Positions 25,630 to 35,209 are shown, counted from the first letter of the stretch. The stretch is 64,000 nt of DNA from Lysobacterales bacterium (GCA_016721845.1 JADKHK010000003.1:310001-374000), one strand, 5' to 3'. Translations and numbers: made by a program. Notes: a model not told the origin generated them from the letters alone.

Positions 25630-26763
25630 ATGAACCCGCATGCCTCACTGCACTGGCTGCGCCAGCAACTCGAACCGTTGAACCTGGCCGCACACATCAC
25701 CTGGATCGCGATCGCGGTCGATCTCGCACGCCAGGACTTCGGCGTCGCCCGCACCGGCGTGCCGGCGATCGGGTCATTGCTGCTGCTGGGTTTGTTCGTC
25801 GTCGGCCTGATCGCGAACTTTAGCGGCCGACTGCGCGGCGTCGCGAGCACCGTCGCACTGATGGTTCAGGGCCTCAGCGCACTGGCCCTGATCGCGAGTA
25901 CGCGCGTGTGGTCGACGCCGATCCTGTGCGTCGTCGTCGTCGCCCAGGCCGCATCGTTGTGGCCGCTGCGTGGCCTCGTGCTGTGGATGCTCGCGAGCAA
26001 TGTCCTGCTCTACGGCATCATCGCCCGCTTCGGCTGGGATGCGGATGCGCTTCTCGGCATCATCATGCAGATCGGTTTCCAGGCCTTCGCGGCACTGATG
26101 GCACGCATCGCCGCCGACGCCGAACAGCGTGCCGCGGAACTGCGCGCGATCAATGCCGAGTTGATCGCGACCCGGACCCTGCTTGCCGAGGGTGCACGCG
26201 ACCAGGAGCGCCTGCGCCTGTCGCGCGAACTGCATGATGTCGCCGGGCACAAGTTGACGGCGCTGAAGCTCAATCTGCGCGCCTTGCAGCAACAACACAG
26301 CGGCGGTGTCGCAGACGAGATCGCGCAATGCACGCAACTCGCGGACGAATTGCTAGGTGACCTGCGCGGCGTGGTGCGACAAATGCGCAGCGACGACGGC
26401 ATCGATCTGGCGCGTGCGCTGAATTCGCTGGCCGCCCCGTTCCGCAAGCCGCAGGTGCAGATCGACCTCGACCCCGAGCTACGCGTCGAATCGCTGGATC
26501 TTGCACAGACCCTCGTGCGCGTGGTCCAGGAAGGCATCACCAATGCCGTGCGCCATGCCGAGGCGGAGCGCGTGGTCGTGTCCCTGCGTCGCAACGGTGA
26601 CCGCCTGCACCTTCGGATCGCCGACGACGGCCGCACACGTGCACCGATCCGCGCCGGCCACGGCCTGACCGGCATGCGCGAGCGCATCGACGAACAGGGC
26701 GGCGAGCTCACGATCGAGCACGCCTCGCCAGGCACGACCTTGAACGTGGTGCTGCCGGCATGA
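25630..26763 (+). CDS. NarL-type sensor histidine kinase (DesK-like)
   Basis: A 377-residue membrane kinase. Five or so helices (about 20-155) form a membrane sensor with little extracytoplasmic sequence. A coiled linker (160-192) and a HisKA_3 domain follow, with phospho-acceptor H202 in SRELHDVAGHKL. The ATPase domain has an N box (VVQEGITNAVRHA), a G1 box (IADDGR) and a G2 box (GHGLTGMRERI). The all-membrane sensor is typical of kinases that read bilayer state or small hydrophobic signals, such as DesK. The response-regulator gene overlaps its stop by 4 bases. Confidence 0.88.
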   Translation: MNPHASLHWLRQQLEPLNLAAHITWIAIAVDLARQDFGVARTGVPAIGSLLLLGLFVVGLIANFSGRLRGVASTVALMVQGLSALALIASTRVWSTPILCVVVVAQAASLWPLRGLVLWMLASNVLLYGIIARFGWDADALLGIIMQIGFQAFAALMARIAADAEQRAAELRAINAELIATRTLLAEGARDQERLRLSRELHDVAGHKLTALKLNLRALQQQHSGGVADEIAQCTQLADELLGDLRGVVRQMRSDDGIDLARALNSLAAPFRKPQVQIDLDPELRVESLDLAQTLVRVVQEGITNAVRHAEAERVVVSLRRNGDRLHLRIADDGRTRAPIRAGHGLTGMRERIDEQGGELTIEHASPGTTLNVVLPA

Positions 26764-27410
26764 ACCTGCGCATCGCGCTTGCCGACGACCAGGCGCTGGT
26801 TCGCAAAGGCCTGAAAGCCTTGCTGACCCAGCCCGGGATCGCCGTGGTCATCGAAGCCGCGAACGGTGACGAACTCCTGGTCGCGCTCGAATCCACGGCC
26901 GTCGACGTGATCGTCAGCGATATTCGCATGCCCGGCACCAGCGGCATCGATGCACTGCGCATGCTGCGCGCGCGCGGCCGCGACACGCCCTGCATCCTGC
27001 TCACCACCTTCGATGACGACGCCCTGTTCCGCGCCGCGGTCGACGCCGGCGCGAACGGCTTTCTGCTCAAGGACGTGTCGCCCGAGGAACTGAAGCTTGC
27101 GATCGAACGCGTCGCTCGCGGCGAATCATTGCTGCAGCCGGTGACCACGACGAGCCTGTCGCCCGCAATCACGCTGGTCGAGCGCCCGCGTCCGCCATCG
27201 TCGAGCACCGATGGCGCGCCGGAGCTGACCGAGCGCGAACGCTCGGTCCTGCGACTGATGGCCGCCGGGCATTCGAACAAGGAGATTGCGCGCAGCCTCG
27301 ACCTCGCCACCGGCACGGTCAAGAACTACGTCAGCGACATCCTCGACAAGCTGCAGACCGGCGACCGCACCCGTGCGGTGCTGAAGGCCATCCACCAACG
27401 CCTGATTTAG
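26760..27410 (+). CDS. NarL/LuxR-type response regulator
   Basis: A 216-residue regulator. The receiver has acidic residues D9/D10, phospho-acceptor D54 in VSDIRMPGTSG, and Thr/Lys switch residues in LLTTFDDD and LLKDVSPEE. After a Pro/Ser-rich linker (about 140-152), a LuxR-type helix-turn-helix follows: LTERERSVLRLMAAGHSNKEIA, with the recognition helix at ATGTVKNYVSDILDKL. It is coupled to the upstream kinase by an ATGA overlap and is most similar in layout to DesR. Target genes are unknown; the divergent membrane-protein gene is the nearest candidate. Confidence 0.9.
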   Translation: MNLRIALADDQALVRKGLKALLTQPGIAVVIEAANGDELLVALESTAVDVIVSDIRMPGTSGIDALRMLRARGRDTPCILLTTFDDDALFRAAVDAGANGFLLKDVSPEELKLAIERVARGESLLQPVTTTSLSPAITLVERPRPPSSSTDGAPELTERERSVLRLMAAGHSNKEIARSLDLATGTVKNYVSDILDKLQTGDRTRAVLKAIHQRLI

Positions 27411-27424
27411 GCGCCTGTCGCGCC

Positions 27425-28501
27425 TTACTTGCCGAGCGTGGCCTGCAATTCGCGCACCTTGGCGGCATGCGCCTTCACGTCGATGCCGTAGCGCGACTGC
27501 ACTTCTTCGGCACTCAGACCCTCCGGCATCACGCCGCCATTCTGGGCCATGATCTGCTTGGCCAGTGACCGTGACGCCACGGCGCGCTTGGCATCGTCCT
27601 CGGCCAGCGCAGGACCGGCGCCATTGTCGAGCACGAAACTGCGACTGCCCGAACGATTACCGCGCACCGGATAGTACGGGCCGTCGCCTGCGGTTTCGTT
27701 GCCGAAGTACAGCTCGACCACACCCTCGAAGTCGGACACGTTCACGTCGAGGTAGTAGGCCCAGTACAGGGCGGGGCTGCCCGAAGTGGCAATCGCGTCG
27801 GTCACCACGGCCACATGTTCGTCACGGGTGGCGTCGTAGTAGCCCGCCGCATCGTGAAAAGTCAGGGCACTGGTGGTGCAGCGACCGATCAGGGACGTGT
27901 CGGCGCGACAACCTTCGAAGAAGTCCGGCGTCGGCTGGCGGTTGATCAGATCGAAGATCAGCACGTCACCGTAATACGGATAGACCGCGTAGTCGCCGCC
28001 ACGCGAATGCAGGTCGACGACGACCGACCACTCGCCGATCATGCGCTGGATCTCCCGATCCGCTGCGCCGAAGCCACCGTAATAGTCGAGCCGCTCGATC
28101 GGCAGGGTACGGCCACCCCAGGTCAGGGTCGCCTTCGACTCGTCGTTCGGATTGAACACGATCTGCACCGGGCCACCGGCATTGGTCAGAATCTGCGGGA
28201 AGAAGTACGGACCGCCGATCGCCTGCCCGTTCGCGAAACCGCTGAGCGTGCCGTTGTAGACGTTGTAATAAGTGGCACCGCCACTGACGCTGGTGGTCAG
28301 GTTGCCGGCACTGGTGAACCAGGTCGAGCGCCCCTGCGCATCGAACACGTAGGCGGCCATGAACAGGGTCTTGTCCTCGATCTCGATGGCGATGCCGGTG
28401 CCCGATTCATTCGGGTTCAGCCAGAAGCCCGAGGCGGGCGTGTAGGCCTGGGCGTCGAACGCCGAGGCAAGAACGAGGGCGAGGGCGGCGACACGTTTCA
28501 T
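27425..28501 (-). CDS. secreted protein with GFWxNPxESG-type domain, unknown function
   Basis: A 358-residue protein with a clear signal peptide (1-19, MKRVAAL...DAQA). The mature N-terminus, about 22-140, starts ASGFWLNPNESGTGIAIEIE and carries YVFDAQGRSTWFTSAG, a beta-rich domain frequent in secreted proteins of this lineage and of unknown role. The C-terminal half has a Tyr-rich beta region (YYGDVLIFDL, YWAYYLDV), then a helical tail. AAGGAG lies 6-11 bases before ATG 28501. A second protein at 54041-55072 carries a diverged copy of the same N-terminal domain. Confidence 0.7.
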   Translation of the reverse strand: MKRVAALALVLASAFDAQAYTPASGFWLNPNESGTGIAIEIEDKTLFMAAYVFDAQGRSTWFTSAGNLTTSVSGGATYYNVYNGTLSGFANGQAIGGPYFFPQILTNAGGPVQIVFNPNDESKATLTWGGRTLPIERLDYYGGFGAADREIQRMIGEWSVVVDLHSRGGDYAVYPYYGDVLIFDLINRQPTPDFFEGCRADTSLIGRCTTSALTFHDAAGYYDATRDEHVAVVTDAIATSGSPALYWAYYLDVNVSDFEGVVELYFGNETAGDGPYYPVRGNRSGSRSFVLDNGAGPALAEDDAKRAVASRSLAKQIMAQNGGVMPEGLSAEEVQSRYGIDVKAHAAKVRELQATLGK

Positions 28502-28601
28502 CGAAAGCTCCTTGGTGGCACGGCGCACGATGCGGCGCCGGCACTGAATCCGTGGTTAACCGCGCCACTATACTCGCGCGCCCGTTCAGCACTGGTGCCC
28601 C

Positions 28602-29393
28602 ATGACGCACATCGATATCGGCGCCAACCTGACCCACGAAAGTTTCAGCCACGACCTGCCCGCCCTGCTGGCGCGCGCGCGCGCGGCGTCGGTGGACCGC
28701 ATCATCGTGACCGGCGCCTCGCGCAGCGGCAGCGTCGAAGCACAGCAACTGGCCGCAGCGCACCCGGCCTTCCTGTATGCGACGGCGGGCCTGCATCCGC
28801 ACCACGCCCACGAATACGACAGCGACGTCGATGCGCTGTTTCGCGACTTGCTGTGCCATGACGAAGTGGTCGCGGTCGGCGAAACCGGTCTCGACTACAA
28901 CCGCGATTTCTCCCCGCGCGACGCGCAGCGCTTTGCGTTCGAGCAGCAACTGCAGATCGCGCTCGACGTTCAGAAACCGCTGTTCCTACACCAGCGCGAC
29001 GCACATGCCGACTTCATCGCCATCCTCGATGCACTGCGTGATCGCCTGCCGCCCGCGGTGGTGCATTGCTTCACCGGAGAACGCAACGAGCTTGTCGATT
29101 ATCTCGACCGCGGTTTCCACATCGGCATCACCGGCTGGATCTGCGACGAACGTCGCGGCCAGCACTTGCGCGAACTGGTGAAGCTGATCCCGGCCGACCG
29201 CCTGATGATCGAAACCGACGCGCCCTATCTGCTGCCACGCACGCTGAAACCGAAACCCAGCCATCGCCGCAACGAGCCCGCCTTCCTGCCGCACATCTGC
29301 GCGGAAATCGCGCGTGACCGCGGTGAAGATGCCGCCGTCACCGCCGCGAACAGCGTCGCGACGGCGCAGCGGTTCTTTCGCTTGGCGGATTAG
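28602..29393 (+). CDS. tatD: TatD family metal-dependent hydrolase
   Basis: A 263-residue TIM-barrel nuclease. Ligand motifs: the opening DIGANLTHESF (TatD itself has DIGVNLT), GLHPHHA, VGETGLDYNRDFS with the bridging Glu, HQRDAH, VVHCFTGE, and METDAPYLLPRT-type IETDAPYLLPR near the C-terminus. Homologues have 3'-5' DNA/RNA exonuclease activity and act in DNA repair. The IGANLTHESF opening separates it from YcfH/YjjV paralogues, which begin with DSHCHL. The stop overlaps the convergent DUF2167 gene by 4 bases. Confidence 0.9.
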   Translation: MTHIDIGANLTHESFSHDLPALLARARAASVDRIIVTGASRSGSVEAQQLAAAHPAFLYATAGLHPHHAHEYDSDVDALFRDLLCHDEVVAVGETGLDYNRDFSPRDAQRFAFEQQLQIALDVQKPLFLHQRDAHADFIAILDALRDRLPPAVVHCFTGERNELVDYLDRGFHIGITGWICDERRGQHLRELVKLIPADRLMIETDAPYLLPRTLKPKPSHRRNEPAFLPHICAEIARDRGEDAAVTAANSVATAQRFFRLAD

Positions 29394-30292
29394 GCCGAGT
29401 TGCCGTCCTTCTTGCCGAACAGGCGCTTCAGCAAGGCTGCCGCACCGACGACCAGGAACACCGCGAACTTCTTCAAGCCGAGCAGCAACACGCCGAGCTT
29501 CGCGAACAAGCCCATCTTGCCGGCCGCAACACCGCCGACCAGGGCGGCGAGCCCATAGCCGGCGACCTTGTCGGTATCGTCGTTGAAATCGGCGTAACGA
29601 TGCCCGGCATCGAACTCGACCATGTTCAGCACGCGACCCATGCCCTGCTGGATGCTCGCGAGATCGCCCATGCCGCCGACGGCATTGAGGCTCAGATAGC
29701 CGCCACGCCCAAGCGCACGGATGTCGTAGTTGACCGTGTGCTGTTCGGCGCCCCCGAACGCGAGTTCCTTGGCCCAGTGCAGCTTCTTCTTGTCGGCGTC
29801 GTAACGCGGCGGGCTGGCCCAGCCGACCAGATCGACACGCCCGTAGCCGGCCTTCTCGCGCTGGTCGTTTGCGGACGCCGTCTCTTCCTGCATGGTCTTG
29901 AGCAGATCGCCGTAGTCGATCTTCGCGGCTTCCTCGTCGGACACGTAGCCGTCGTCCGAGTACGTCAACACGACGGCCCAGCTGCGCTCGTCGGTGACCT
30001 CCAGCCCGTCGGGAACCAGCATGCCGAGCACGCTGTCATCGGGCGGATTGCCCCAGAGCTGTTCCAGCACGCGGCGCGAATCGGCTGGTGGCAGGAAGCG
30101 AAAGCCGCCGTCGAGGTGCAGCGTGGCGTGCGCTGCCGCGACTGGCACGTCACCGCGTTGATACTGCAGCGAAGCGTTGAATTCACGCAACTGCGCCGCC
30201 GCATCGGTGGACTCCTGCGCCTGTGCGACGACGAACGGGGACGACAGCAACCACAACGCGGACAAGGCCGCGGACAACACCGACTTCGACAT
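29390..30292 (-). CDS. DUF2167 membrane protein
   Basis: A 300-residue protein with a signal peptide (about 1-24). A periplasmic DUF2167 domain (about 45-230) has GGFRFLPPADSRRVLEQLWGN, WAVVLTYSDDGYVSDEEA, VGWASPPRYDADKKKLHWAKEL and NYDIRALGRGGYLSLNAV. Two C-terminal membrane helices and a basic tail (KRLFGKKDG) follow. Function is unknown; the family is widespread in proteobacteria. Start chosen at ATG 30292, in front of the signal peptide. Confidence 0.85.
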   Translation of the reverse strand: MSKSVLSAALSALWLLSSPFVVAQAQESTDAAAQLREFNASLQYQRGDVPVAAAHATLHLDGGFRFLPPADSRRVLEQLWGNPPDDSVLGMLVPDGLEVTDERSWAVVLTYSDDGYVSDEEAAKIDYGDLLKTMQEETASANDQREKAGYGRVDLVGWASPPRYDADKKKLHWAKELAFGGAEQHTVNYDIRALGRGGYLSLNAVGGMGDLASIQQGMGRVLNMVEFDAGHRYADFNDDTDKVAGYGLAALVGGVAAGKMGLFAKLGVLLLGLKKFAVFLVVGAAALLKRLFGKKDGNSA

Positions 30293-30375
30293 GATGACCC
30301 CAGAGGATGGATGGATCGGACCGTGCCGGCAGCCTCCCCGCTGACCGGACGCCTGCAAGTATCGACGCTGGCCGC

Positions 30376-31149
30376 CTAGGCCCGCAAACCCTTGCCCGTC
30401 ACCAGCAGGTGCATCGACAACGCACCCAGGGCGATGGTCGCTGCGACCATCACCGCGAAGGCCGTCGCCAGCGGCACGTCGCTGACACCGAGCAGTCCGT
30501 AGCGGAAGGCATTGACCATGTACAGAACCGGATTCAGGTGCGAGACCTTTTCCCAGAACGGCGGCAGCAGACTGACGCTGTAGAACACCCCGCCGAGATA
30601 GGTCAGCGGCGTCAGGATGAAGGTCGGCACGATCGAAATGTCGTCGAACTTCTTCGCATAGACGGCATTGATGAAGCCGGCGAATGCGAACATCACCGAG
30701 GTCAGCAGCAGGGTGGCGAGGGTCACCAGCGGATGGTGCAGCTGGATGCGCGTGAAGCACATCGCCACCACCAGCACGATCGCGCCGACCATCACGCCGC
30801 GCGCAACGGCGCCCAGTACGTAACCGGTCAGGATCACCCAGTTCGGGGTCGGGCTGACCAGCAATTCCTCGATGAAGCGCTGGAATTTCGATCCGAAGAA
30901 GCTCGACACGATGTTGCCGTAGCTGCTCTGGATCACCGACATCATGATCAGGCCGGGCACGATGAAATCGATATAGCGCATGCCGTGCATCTCGCCGATG
31001 CGACCGCCGATGAGGTTCCCGAAGATGGCGAAGTACAGCGTCATCGTGATCGCCGGCGGCACCAGGGTCTGGCCCCAGATGCGCAGGATGCGATTGACTT
31101 CGCGGAAGACGATGGTCTTCAGTGCCACCCAGTTGCCGGCCGCGTTCAT
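30376..31149 (-). CDS. yadH: ABC-2 type exporter permease (YadH-like)
   Basis: A 257-residue six-helix permease of the ABC-2 type. Its N-terminus, an amphipathic segment and the motif FRRFIEELLVSPTP-like FQRFIEELLVSPTPNWV match the coupling region of YadH. The C-terminal half has VYAKKFDDISIVPTFILTPLTYLGGVFYSV. It partners the ATPase encoded immediately upstream, whose stop overlaps this start by 4 bases. The substrate of YadGH is not established. Symbol by homology. Confidence 0.85.
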   Translation of the reverse strand: MNAAGNWVALKTIVFREVNRILRIWGQTLVPPAITMTLYFAIFGNLIGGRIGEMHGMRYIDFIVPGLIMMSVIQSSYGNIVSSFFGSKFQRFIEELLVSPTPNWVILTGYVLGAVARGVMVGAIVLVVAMCFTRIQLHHPLVTLATLLLTSVMFAFAGFINAVYAKKFDDISIVPTFILTPLTYLGGVFYSVSLLPPFWEKVSHLNPVLYMVNAFRYGLLGVSDVPLATAFAVMVAATIALGALSMHLLVTGKGLRA

Positions 31150-32078
31150 TTCGCACCTCCCTGTCCGCGCTCCACCAGGCTCAGGAACAATTCCTCCAGT
31201 CGATTCGCCTTGTTGCGCAGCGAACGCACGCGAATGCCGGTCTTCGCGAGCGCGTCGAACAACTCGTTCAAGCTGGTGCCCTTGGGCACGTCGGCTTCGA
31301 GCGTGGTCGCATCGACACGCTTCAAGTGGACGATGCCGATGTCCGGGCAGATGTCGATCGGATCGGTCAGGTCGAGGATGAAGGATTCGCGATCAAGCTT
31401 GGCCAGCAGCGTCTTCATCGCGGTGTTTTCGACGATCGTGCCCTTGTCGATGATCGCGATGTTGCGACACAGACTTTCCGCTTCTTCCAGGTAATGGGTG
31501 GTGAGAATCACGGTCGTGCCGGCGGCATTGATGCCCTGCACGAATTGCCACATCGAGCGGCGGATCTCGATGTCGACGCCGGCGGTCGGTTCGTCGAGGA
31601 TCAGCAGGCGCGGCTCGTGCACCATCGCGCGAGCGATCATCAAGCGCCGCTTCATGCCGCCCGACAAGGTCCGTGCCGCGACCTCGGCCTTGTCCCAGAG
31701 CGAGAGTTGCTTCAGGTATTTTTCGGCCCGCTCGCGCGCGAGCGGGCGCGGCAAGCCATAGAAACCGGCCTGGTTCGCGACGATGTCGAAAGGTTTTTCG
31801 AACTGGTTGAAGTTGATTTCCTGCGGCACCACGCCGACACAGGACAGGGCGTGCTCGCGCGCCGTGCCGAGATCGTGCCCGAACACCTTGACGTTGCCCG
31901 CGGTCGGACGCACCAGCGAGGTGATGATGCCGATCGTGGTGGACTTGCCGGCGCCGTTCGGGCCGAGCAAGGCGAAGAAATCACCGGCGGCCACGTCCAG
32001 ATCGATGCCGCGCAGTGCGACCACGCCATTGTCATAGGTCTTCTGCAGACCGCGGATGGATAGCGCCAACTCTGTCAT
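31146..32078 (-). CDS. yadG: ABC exporter ATPase (YadG-like)
   Basis: A 310-residue ABC ATPase. Walker A GPNGAGKST, Q-loop VVPQEINFNQFEKPFD, signature LSGGMKRRL, Walker B LLILDEPTAGVD and switch His in ILTTHYLEEAE. The EINFN..FE Q-loop signature and the roughly 80-residue C-terminal extension are typical of YadG. It is translated first, then the permease through an ATGA overlap. ATG 32078 was preferred over an upstream in-frame start at 32147 that would add unalignable sequence. Confidence 0.9.
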   Translation of the reverse strand: MTELALSIRGLQKTYDNGVVALRGIDLDVAAGDFFALLGPNGAGKSTTIGIITSLVRPTAGNVKVFGHDLGTAREHALSCVGVVPQEINFNQFEKPFDIVANQAGFYGLPRPLARERAEKYLKQLSLWDKAEVAARTLSGGMKRRLMIARAMVHEPRLLILDEPTAGVDIEIRRSMWQFVQGINAAGTTVILTTHYLEEAESLCRNIAIIDKGTIVENTAMKTLLAKLDRESFILDLTDPIDICPDIGIVHLKRVDATTLEADVPKGTSLNELFDALAKTGIRVRSLRNKANRLEELFLSLVERGQGGAK

Positions 32079-32149
32079 GCACCGCTCCGGATTTCGGCGC
32101 GCGAGGCTAGCACAGCGGCTAGAATCGCGGCCCCTTCCGGAGTGCACCC

Positions 32150-32899
32150 ATGGCCGAACAATTCGTGTTGCGACTGGCGCGTGCGCACATGCTCGCGCCG
32201 ACGGTACGCCATCTCGCCTTCGACCGCGCCGACGGCAACGCGCTTGCGTTCATTCCCGGGCAGTTCCTGCAGGTGCATTTCGAGTACGACGACGGCAAGC
32301 CGACCAAGCGCAGCTATTCGGTGGCGACAGTCGCGAACGATCCGTACAACCAGGAAGCGCATATCGAGATCGCCGTGTCCTATGTCGACGGCGGTGCCGC
32401 AACGAAACTGCTGTCGGCGCTGGCACCCGGAGAAACGGTGCAGGCGAGCGGTCCCTACGGCCGCTTCGTGTTGTTCGATACCGACCGGAACGCGCGCTAC
32501 CTGCTCGTTGCCACCGGCACCGGCGTCACGCCTTACCGCGCGATGCTGCCGGAACTGCTGCGCCACCATCGCGAACGCGGGATCGAAGTCGTGTTGTTGC
32601 AGGGTGCGCGCTCGGCGGTCGACCTGCTCTACGCAAACGAGTTCGATGCGTTTGCCGATGCGCAGCCGTGGTTCCGCTACGTGCCCTGCCTGTCGCGCGA
32701 AGCACGGGCAACCGCGCGCGGCGACGATCGCAGCGGCTACGTCCAGCAAGCCTTCCCCGAATTCACGCCGGATGCCGCGCGCGATATCGCCTACCTCTGC
32801 GGCAACCCGAACATGGTCGACGCCAGCTTCGAGGCCTTGAAGGCCTTTGGCCTGCCGGTGCCGGCGATCCGTCGCGAGAAATACGTCAGCTCGCGCTGA
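32150..32899 (+). CDS. FAD/NAD(P)-dependent oxidoreductase (ferredoxin reductase-like)
   Basis: A 249-residue flavoprotein. The FAD-binding barrel carries RSYS at 54-57 and the phosphate-binding segment AATKLLSALAPGE. The NAD(P)-binding half has ATGTGVTPYRAM at about 121-132 and the C-terminal CGNPNMVD motif. The layout matches ferredoxin-NADP reductases and Fre-like flavin reductases without a fused iron-sulfur domain. The electron acceptor is not evident from neighbours. Confidence 0.85.
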   Translation: MAEQFVLRLARAHMLAPTVRHLAFDRADGNALAFIPGQFLQVHFEYDDGKPTKRSYSVATVANDPYNQEAHIEIAVSYVDGGAATKLLSALAPGETVQASGPYGRFVLFDTDRNARYLLVATGTGVTPYRAMLPELLRHHRERGIEVVLLQGARSAVDLLYANEFDAFADAQPWFRYVPCLSREARATARGDDRSGYVQQAFPEFTPDAARDIAYLCGNPNMVDASFEALKAFGLPVPAIRREKYVSSR

Positions 32900-32983
32900 G
32901 TCCGGCGTCAACCAGCTCGACTGACAAACGTCACTCGGCAATCTTTGCCGCACTCCCCTAGGATGCGCGCCATCCCGAGGAGG

Positions 32984-34471
32984 ATGATGATGATGAAGTC
33001 GTATTGCGCCGTCGCGATCGGAATCGCGATGGCATTGAGCGCAGCGGACGTGAACGCGAAGCGGACCATCGGTTCGCTGGTGTTCGCGGACTGCGATCTC
33101 AAGAACCCGGCCATTGCCGACGTGCTCGGTGCGCAATGCACCACGCTCTCGGTGCCGGAAAACCCGGCCGCGCCGGAAGGTCGCAAGATCGACCTGCGCA
33201 TCGCCCTGGTGCCGGCGAAGACGGCCAGCCCCGAACCGGACCCGGTGTTCTTCCTGGCCGGTGGCCCGGGCCAGTCGGCACTCGACAGTTTCCCGGCCAC
33301 CGCAGTCGGCTTCGAACGCATGCGCGAGAAGCGCCACATCATCCTGGTCGACCAGCGTGGAACCGGCGGTTCGAACAAGCTGATCTGCAAGGGCGAGGAA
33401 GACGAGAGCGCGTTCTCGGCCGAAGAGGACGCGAGCGCCGAGGCGCAGAAGGCTTTCGCGGAGAAGTGTGCCCGGCAGCTGTCCGACCATGCCGACCCGC
33501 GCTACTACACGACCACGGTCGCAGTCGGCGATCTCGATACGGTGCGCAAGGCGCTCGGGGCCGCCAAGGTCAACCTCGTCGGCGGCTCCTACGGCACCCG
33601 CGCGGCGCAGACGTACCTGCGCTACTACCCGGACAGCATCCGCAGCATCATTCTCGATGGCGTAGCCCCACAGACACTCGCCCTCGGCAACGACCATGCA
33701 AAGAACCTCGAGTCGGCGCTGGCATCGATCTTCAAGCGCTGTCGCGACGACGCGGCCTGCTTCAAGGCCTATGGCGATCCTGCCGAGGATCTGGCCAAAC
33801 TCAAGCTGCAATTGCGCAGCGCCGAGCAACCGGTGCATTACCGCGACAGCAAGAGCTGGGCGGTGCGCGACGACGCTTTCACATTCGGCCATCTCGCTTC
33901 GACCGTGCGCCTGTTCGCGTATTCGCCGGAAGCCGCCGCATTGTTGCCGCATGCCCTGAACGAGGCCGCCGAAGGCCGCTTCGACACCCTGATGGCGCAG
34001 TCGGACATGATCCTCGGCGATCTCGGCGAGTCGATCATGCACGGCATGCAACTCAGCGTGATCTGCAGTGAGGACAACGACGGTTTCGTCGTCGATCCGG
34101 CCGACGCCGACAGCCTGCTCGGCACCGACATGGTCACCGGCATGCAGGCGCAATGCGCCGGCTGGCCGAAGGGCGAGCGTCCCAAGGACTTCCACGATCC
34201 GATCACCAGCGACGTGCCGGTGCTGCTGCTCTCGGGCGAGTTCGATCCGGTCACGCCGCCGCGTTATGGCGACGAAGCCGCGAAGGGGTATCGCAACGGC
34301 CGTCATCTGGTCGTGCGTGGGCGCGGCCACATCGTGCTCACCGCCGGATGCATGCCCAAGCTGGCCGCCGAGTTCATCGACAAGACCGACGCGAAGGCAC
34401 TCGACGCGAGCTGCCTCGATGCCATGCCGGTGATTCCGGCCTTCCTGAACGCCAATGGCTGGGGGCCGTAA
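32984..34471 (+). CDS. secreted S33-type alpha/beta hydrolase (TAP/prolyl aminopeptidase-like)
   Basis: A 495-residue exported hydrolase. A signal peptide follows four consecutive ATG codons (32984-32993); the AGGAGG at 32978-32983 is best spaced for the third or fourth, so the exact start is open. The catalytic triad is visible as GGSYGT (nucleophile Ser), LLSGEFDPVTPP (Asp) and RGRGHIVL (His). The oxyanion segment is FLAGGPGQSA, and VDQRGTGGS is the typical S33 strand. A TAP-like C-terminal segment is present. It probably trims short peptides in the periplasm. natA begins three bases after its stop. Confidence 0.88.
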   Translation: MMMMKSYCAVAIGIAMALSAADVNAKRTIGSLVFADCDLKNPAIADVLGAQCTTLSVPENPAAPEGRKIDLRIALVPAKTASPEPDPVFFLAGGPGQSALDSFPATAVGFERMREKRHIILVDQRGTGGSNKLICKGEEDESAFSAEEDASAEAQKAFAEKCARQLSDHADPRYYTTTVAVGDLDTVRKALGAAKVNLVGGSYGTRAAQTYLRYYPDSIRSIILDGVAPQTLALGNDHAKNLESALASIFKRCRDDAACFKAYGDPAEDLAKLKLQLRSAEQPVHYRDSKSWAVRDDAFTFGHLASTVRLFAYSPEAAALLPHALNEAAEGRFDTLMAQSDMILGDLGESIMHGMQLSVICSEDNDGFVVDPADADSLLGTDMVTGMQAQCAGWPKGERPKDFHDPITSDVPVLLLSGEFDPVTPPRYGDEAAKGYRNGRHLVVRGRGHIVLTAGCMPKLAAEFIDKTDAKALDASCLDAMPVIPAFLNANGWGP

Positions 34472-34474
34472 GCC

Positions 34475-35209
34475 ATGATCGAAGTACGCGATTTGCACAA
34501 GGCCTTCGGCACCGTCAAGGCGGTCGATGGCATCAGCTTCACGGCCGAGGACGGCAAGATCACCGGCCTGCTCGGACCGAATGGCGCCGGCAAGACGACC
34601 GCGCTGCGCATGCTCTATACGCTGATGAAGCCCGACCATGGCCACGTGCTGGTGGATGCGCTCGACGCGCAGACCGAGACCGTGGAAGTGCGACGCCGCC
34701 TCGGCGTGTTGCCGGATTCACGCGGCCTGTACAAGCGCCTGACGGCACGCGAGAACATCCGCTACTTCGCCGATCTGCACGGGCTCGATGCCCGCGTCGG
34801 CGATGAACGCAGCAATGCGCTGATCGCGGCGCTCGGCATGCACGACATCGCCGACCGCCGCACCGAGGGCTTCTCGCAGGGCCAGCGCGTGAAGACCGCG
34901 ATTGCACGTGCGCTGATCCACGATCCGCGCAACGTCATCCTCGACGAACCGACCAACGGGCTCGACGTGATGTCGACGCGGGCGATGCGCGGCTTCCTGC
35001 ACAAGCTGCGCGATGAAGGCCGCTGCGTGTTGTTCTCGTCGCACATCATGCAGGAGGTCGGCGCACTCTGCGACCACATCGTGGTGATCGCGAAAGGCAA
35101 GGTCGTTGCCCAGGGCTCACCGGATGCGCTGCGTGCGCAGACCGGTGAAGCGAATCTCGAAGACGCCTTCGTGAAGGCGATCGGTACTGATGAGGGACTG
35201 TTCGGATGA
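34475..35209 (+). CDS. natA: ABC exporter ATPase (NatA-like)
   Basis: A 244-residue ATPase. Walker A GPNGAGKTT, Q-loop VLPDSRGLYKRLTARENI, signature FSQGQRVKTAIARAL, Walker B VILDEPTNGLD, switch His SSHIMQEV. The PDSRGLY and SQGQR signatures are those of NatA-type sodium-efflux ATPases, whose partner NatB is the permease encoded next. The start is three bases after the hydrolase stop, and the end overlaps natB by 4 bases, so the three genes form one translation-coupled run. Confidence 0.88.
   Translation: MIEVRDLHKAFGTVKAVDGISFTAEDGKITGLLGPNGAGKTTALRMLYTLMKPDHGHVLVDALDAQTETVEVRRRLGVLPDSRGLYKRLTARENIRYFADLHGLDARVGDERSNALIAALGMHDIADRRTEGFSQGQRVKTAIARALIHDPRNVILDEPTNGLDVMSTRAMRGFLHKLRDEGRCVLFSSHIMQEVGALCDHIVVIAKGKVVAQGSPDALRAQTGEANLEDAFVKAIGTDEGLFG

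Noticed and set aside
32984..32995. Four ATG codons in a row as a phase-variable repeat
   Set aside because: A three-base unit cannot shift the frame; it only shifts the start relative to the AGGAGG site. Kept as a start-site ambiguity.
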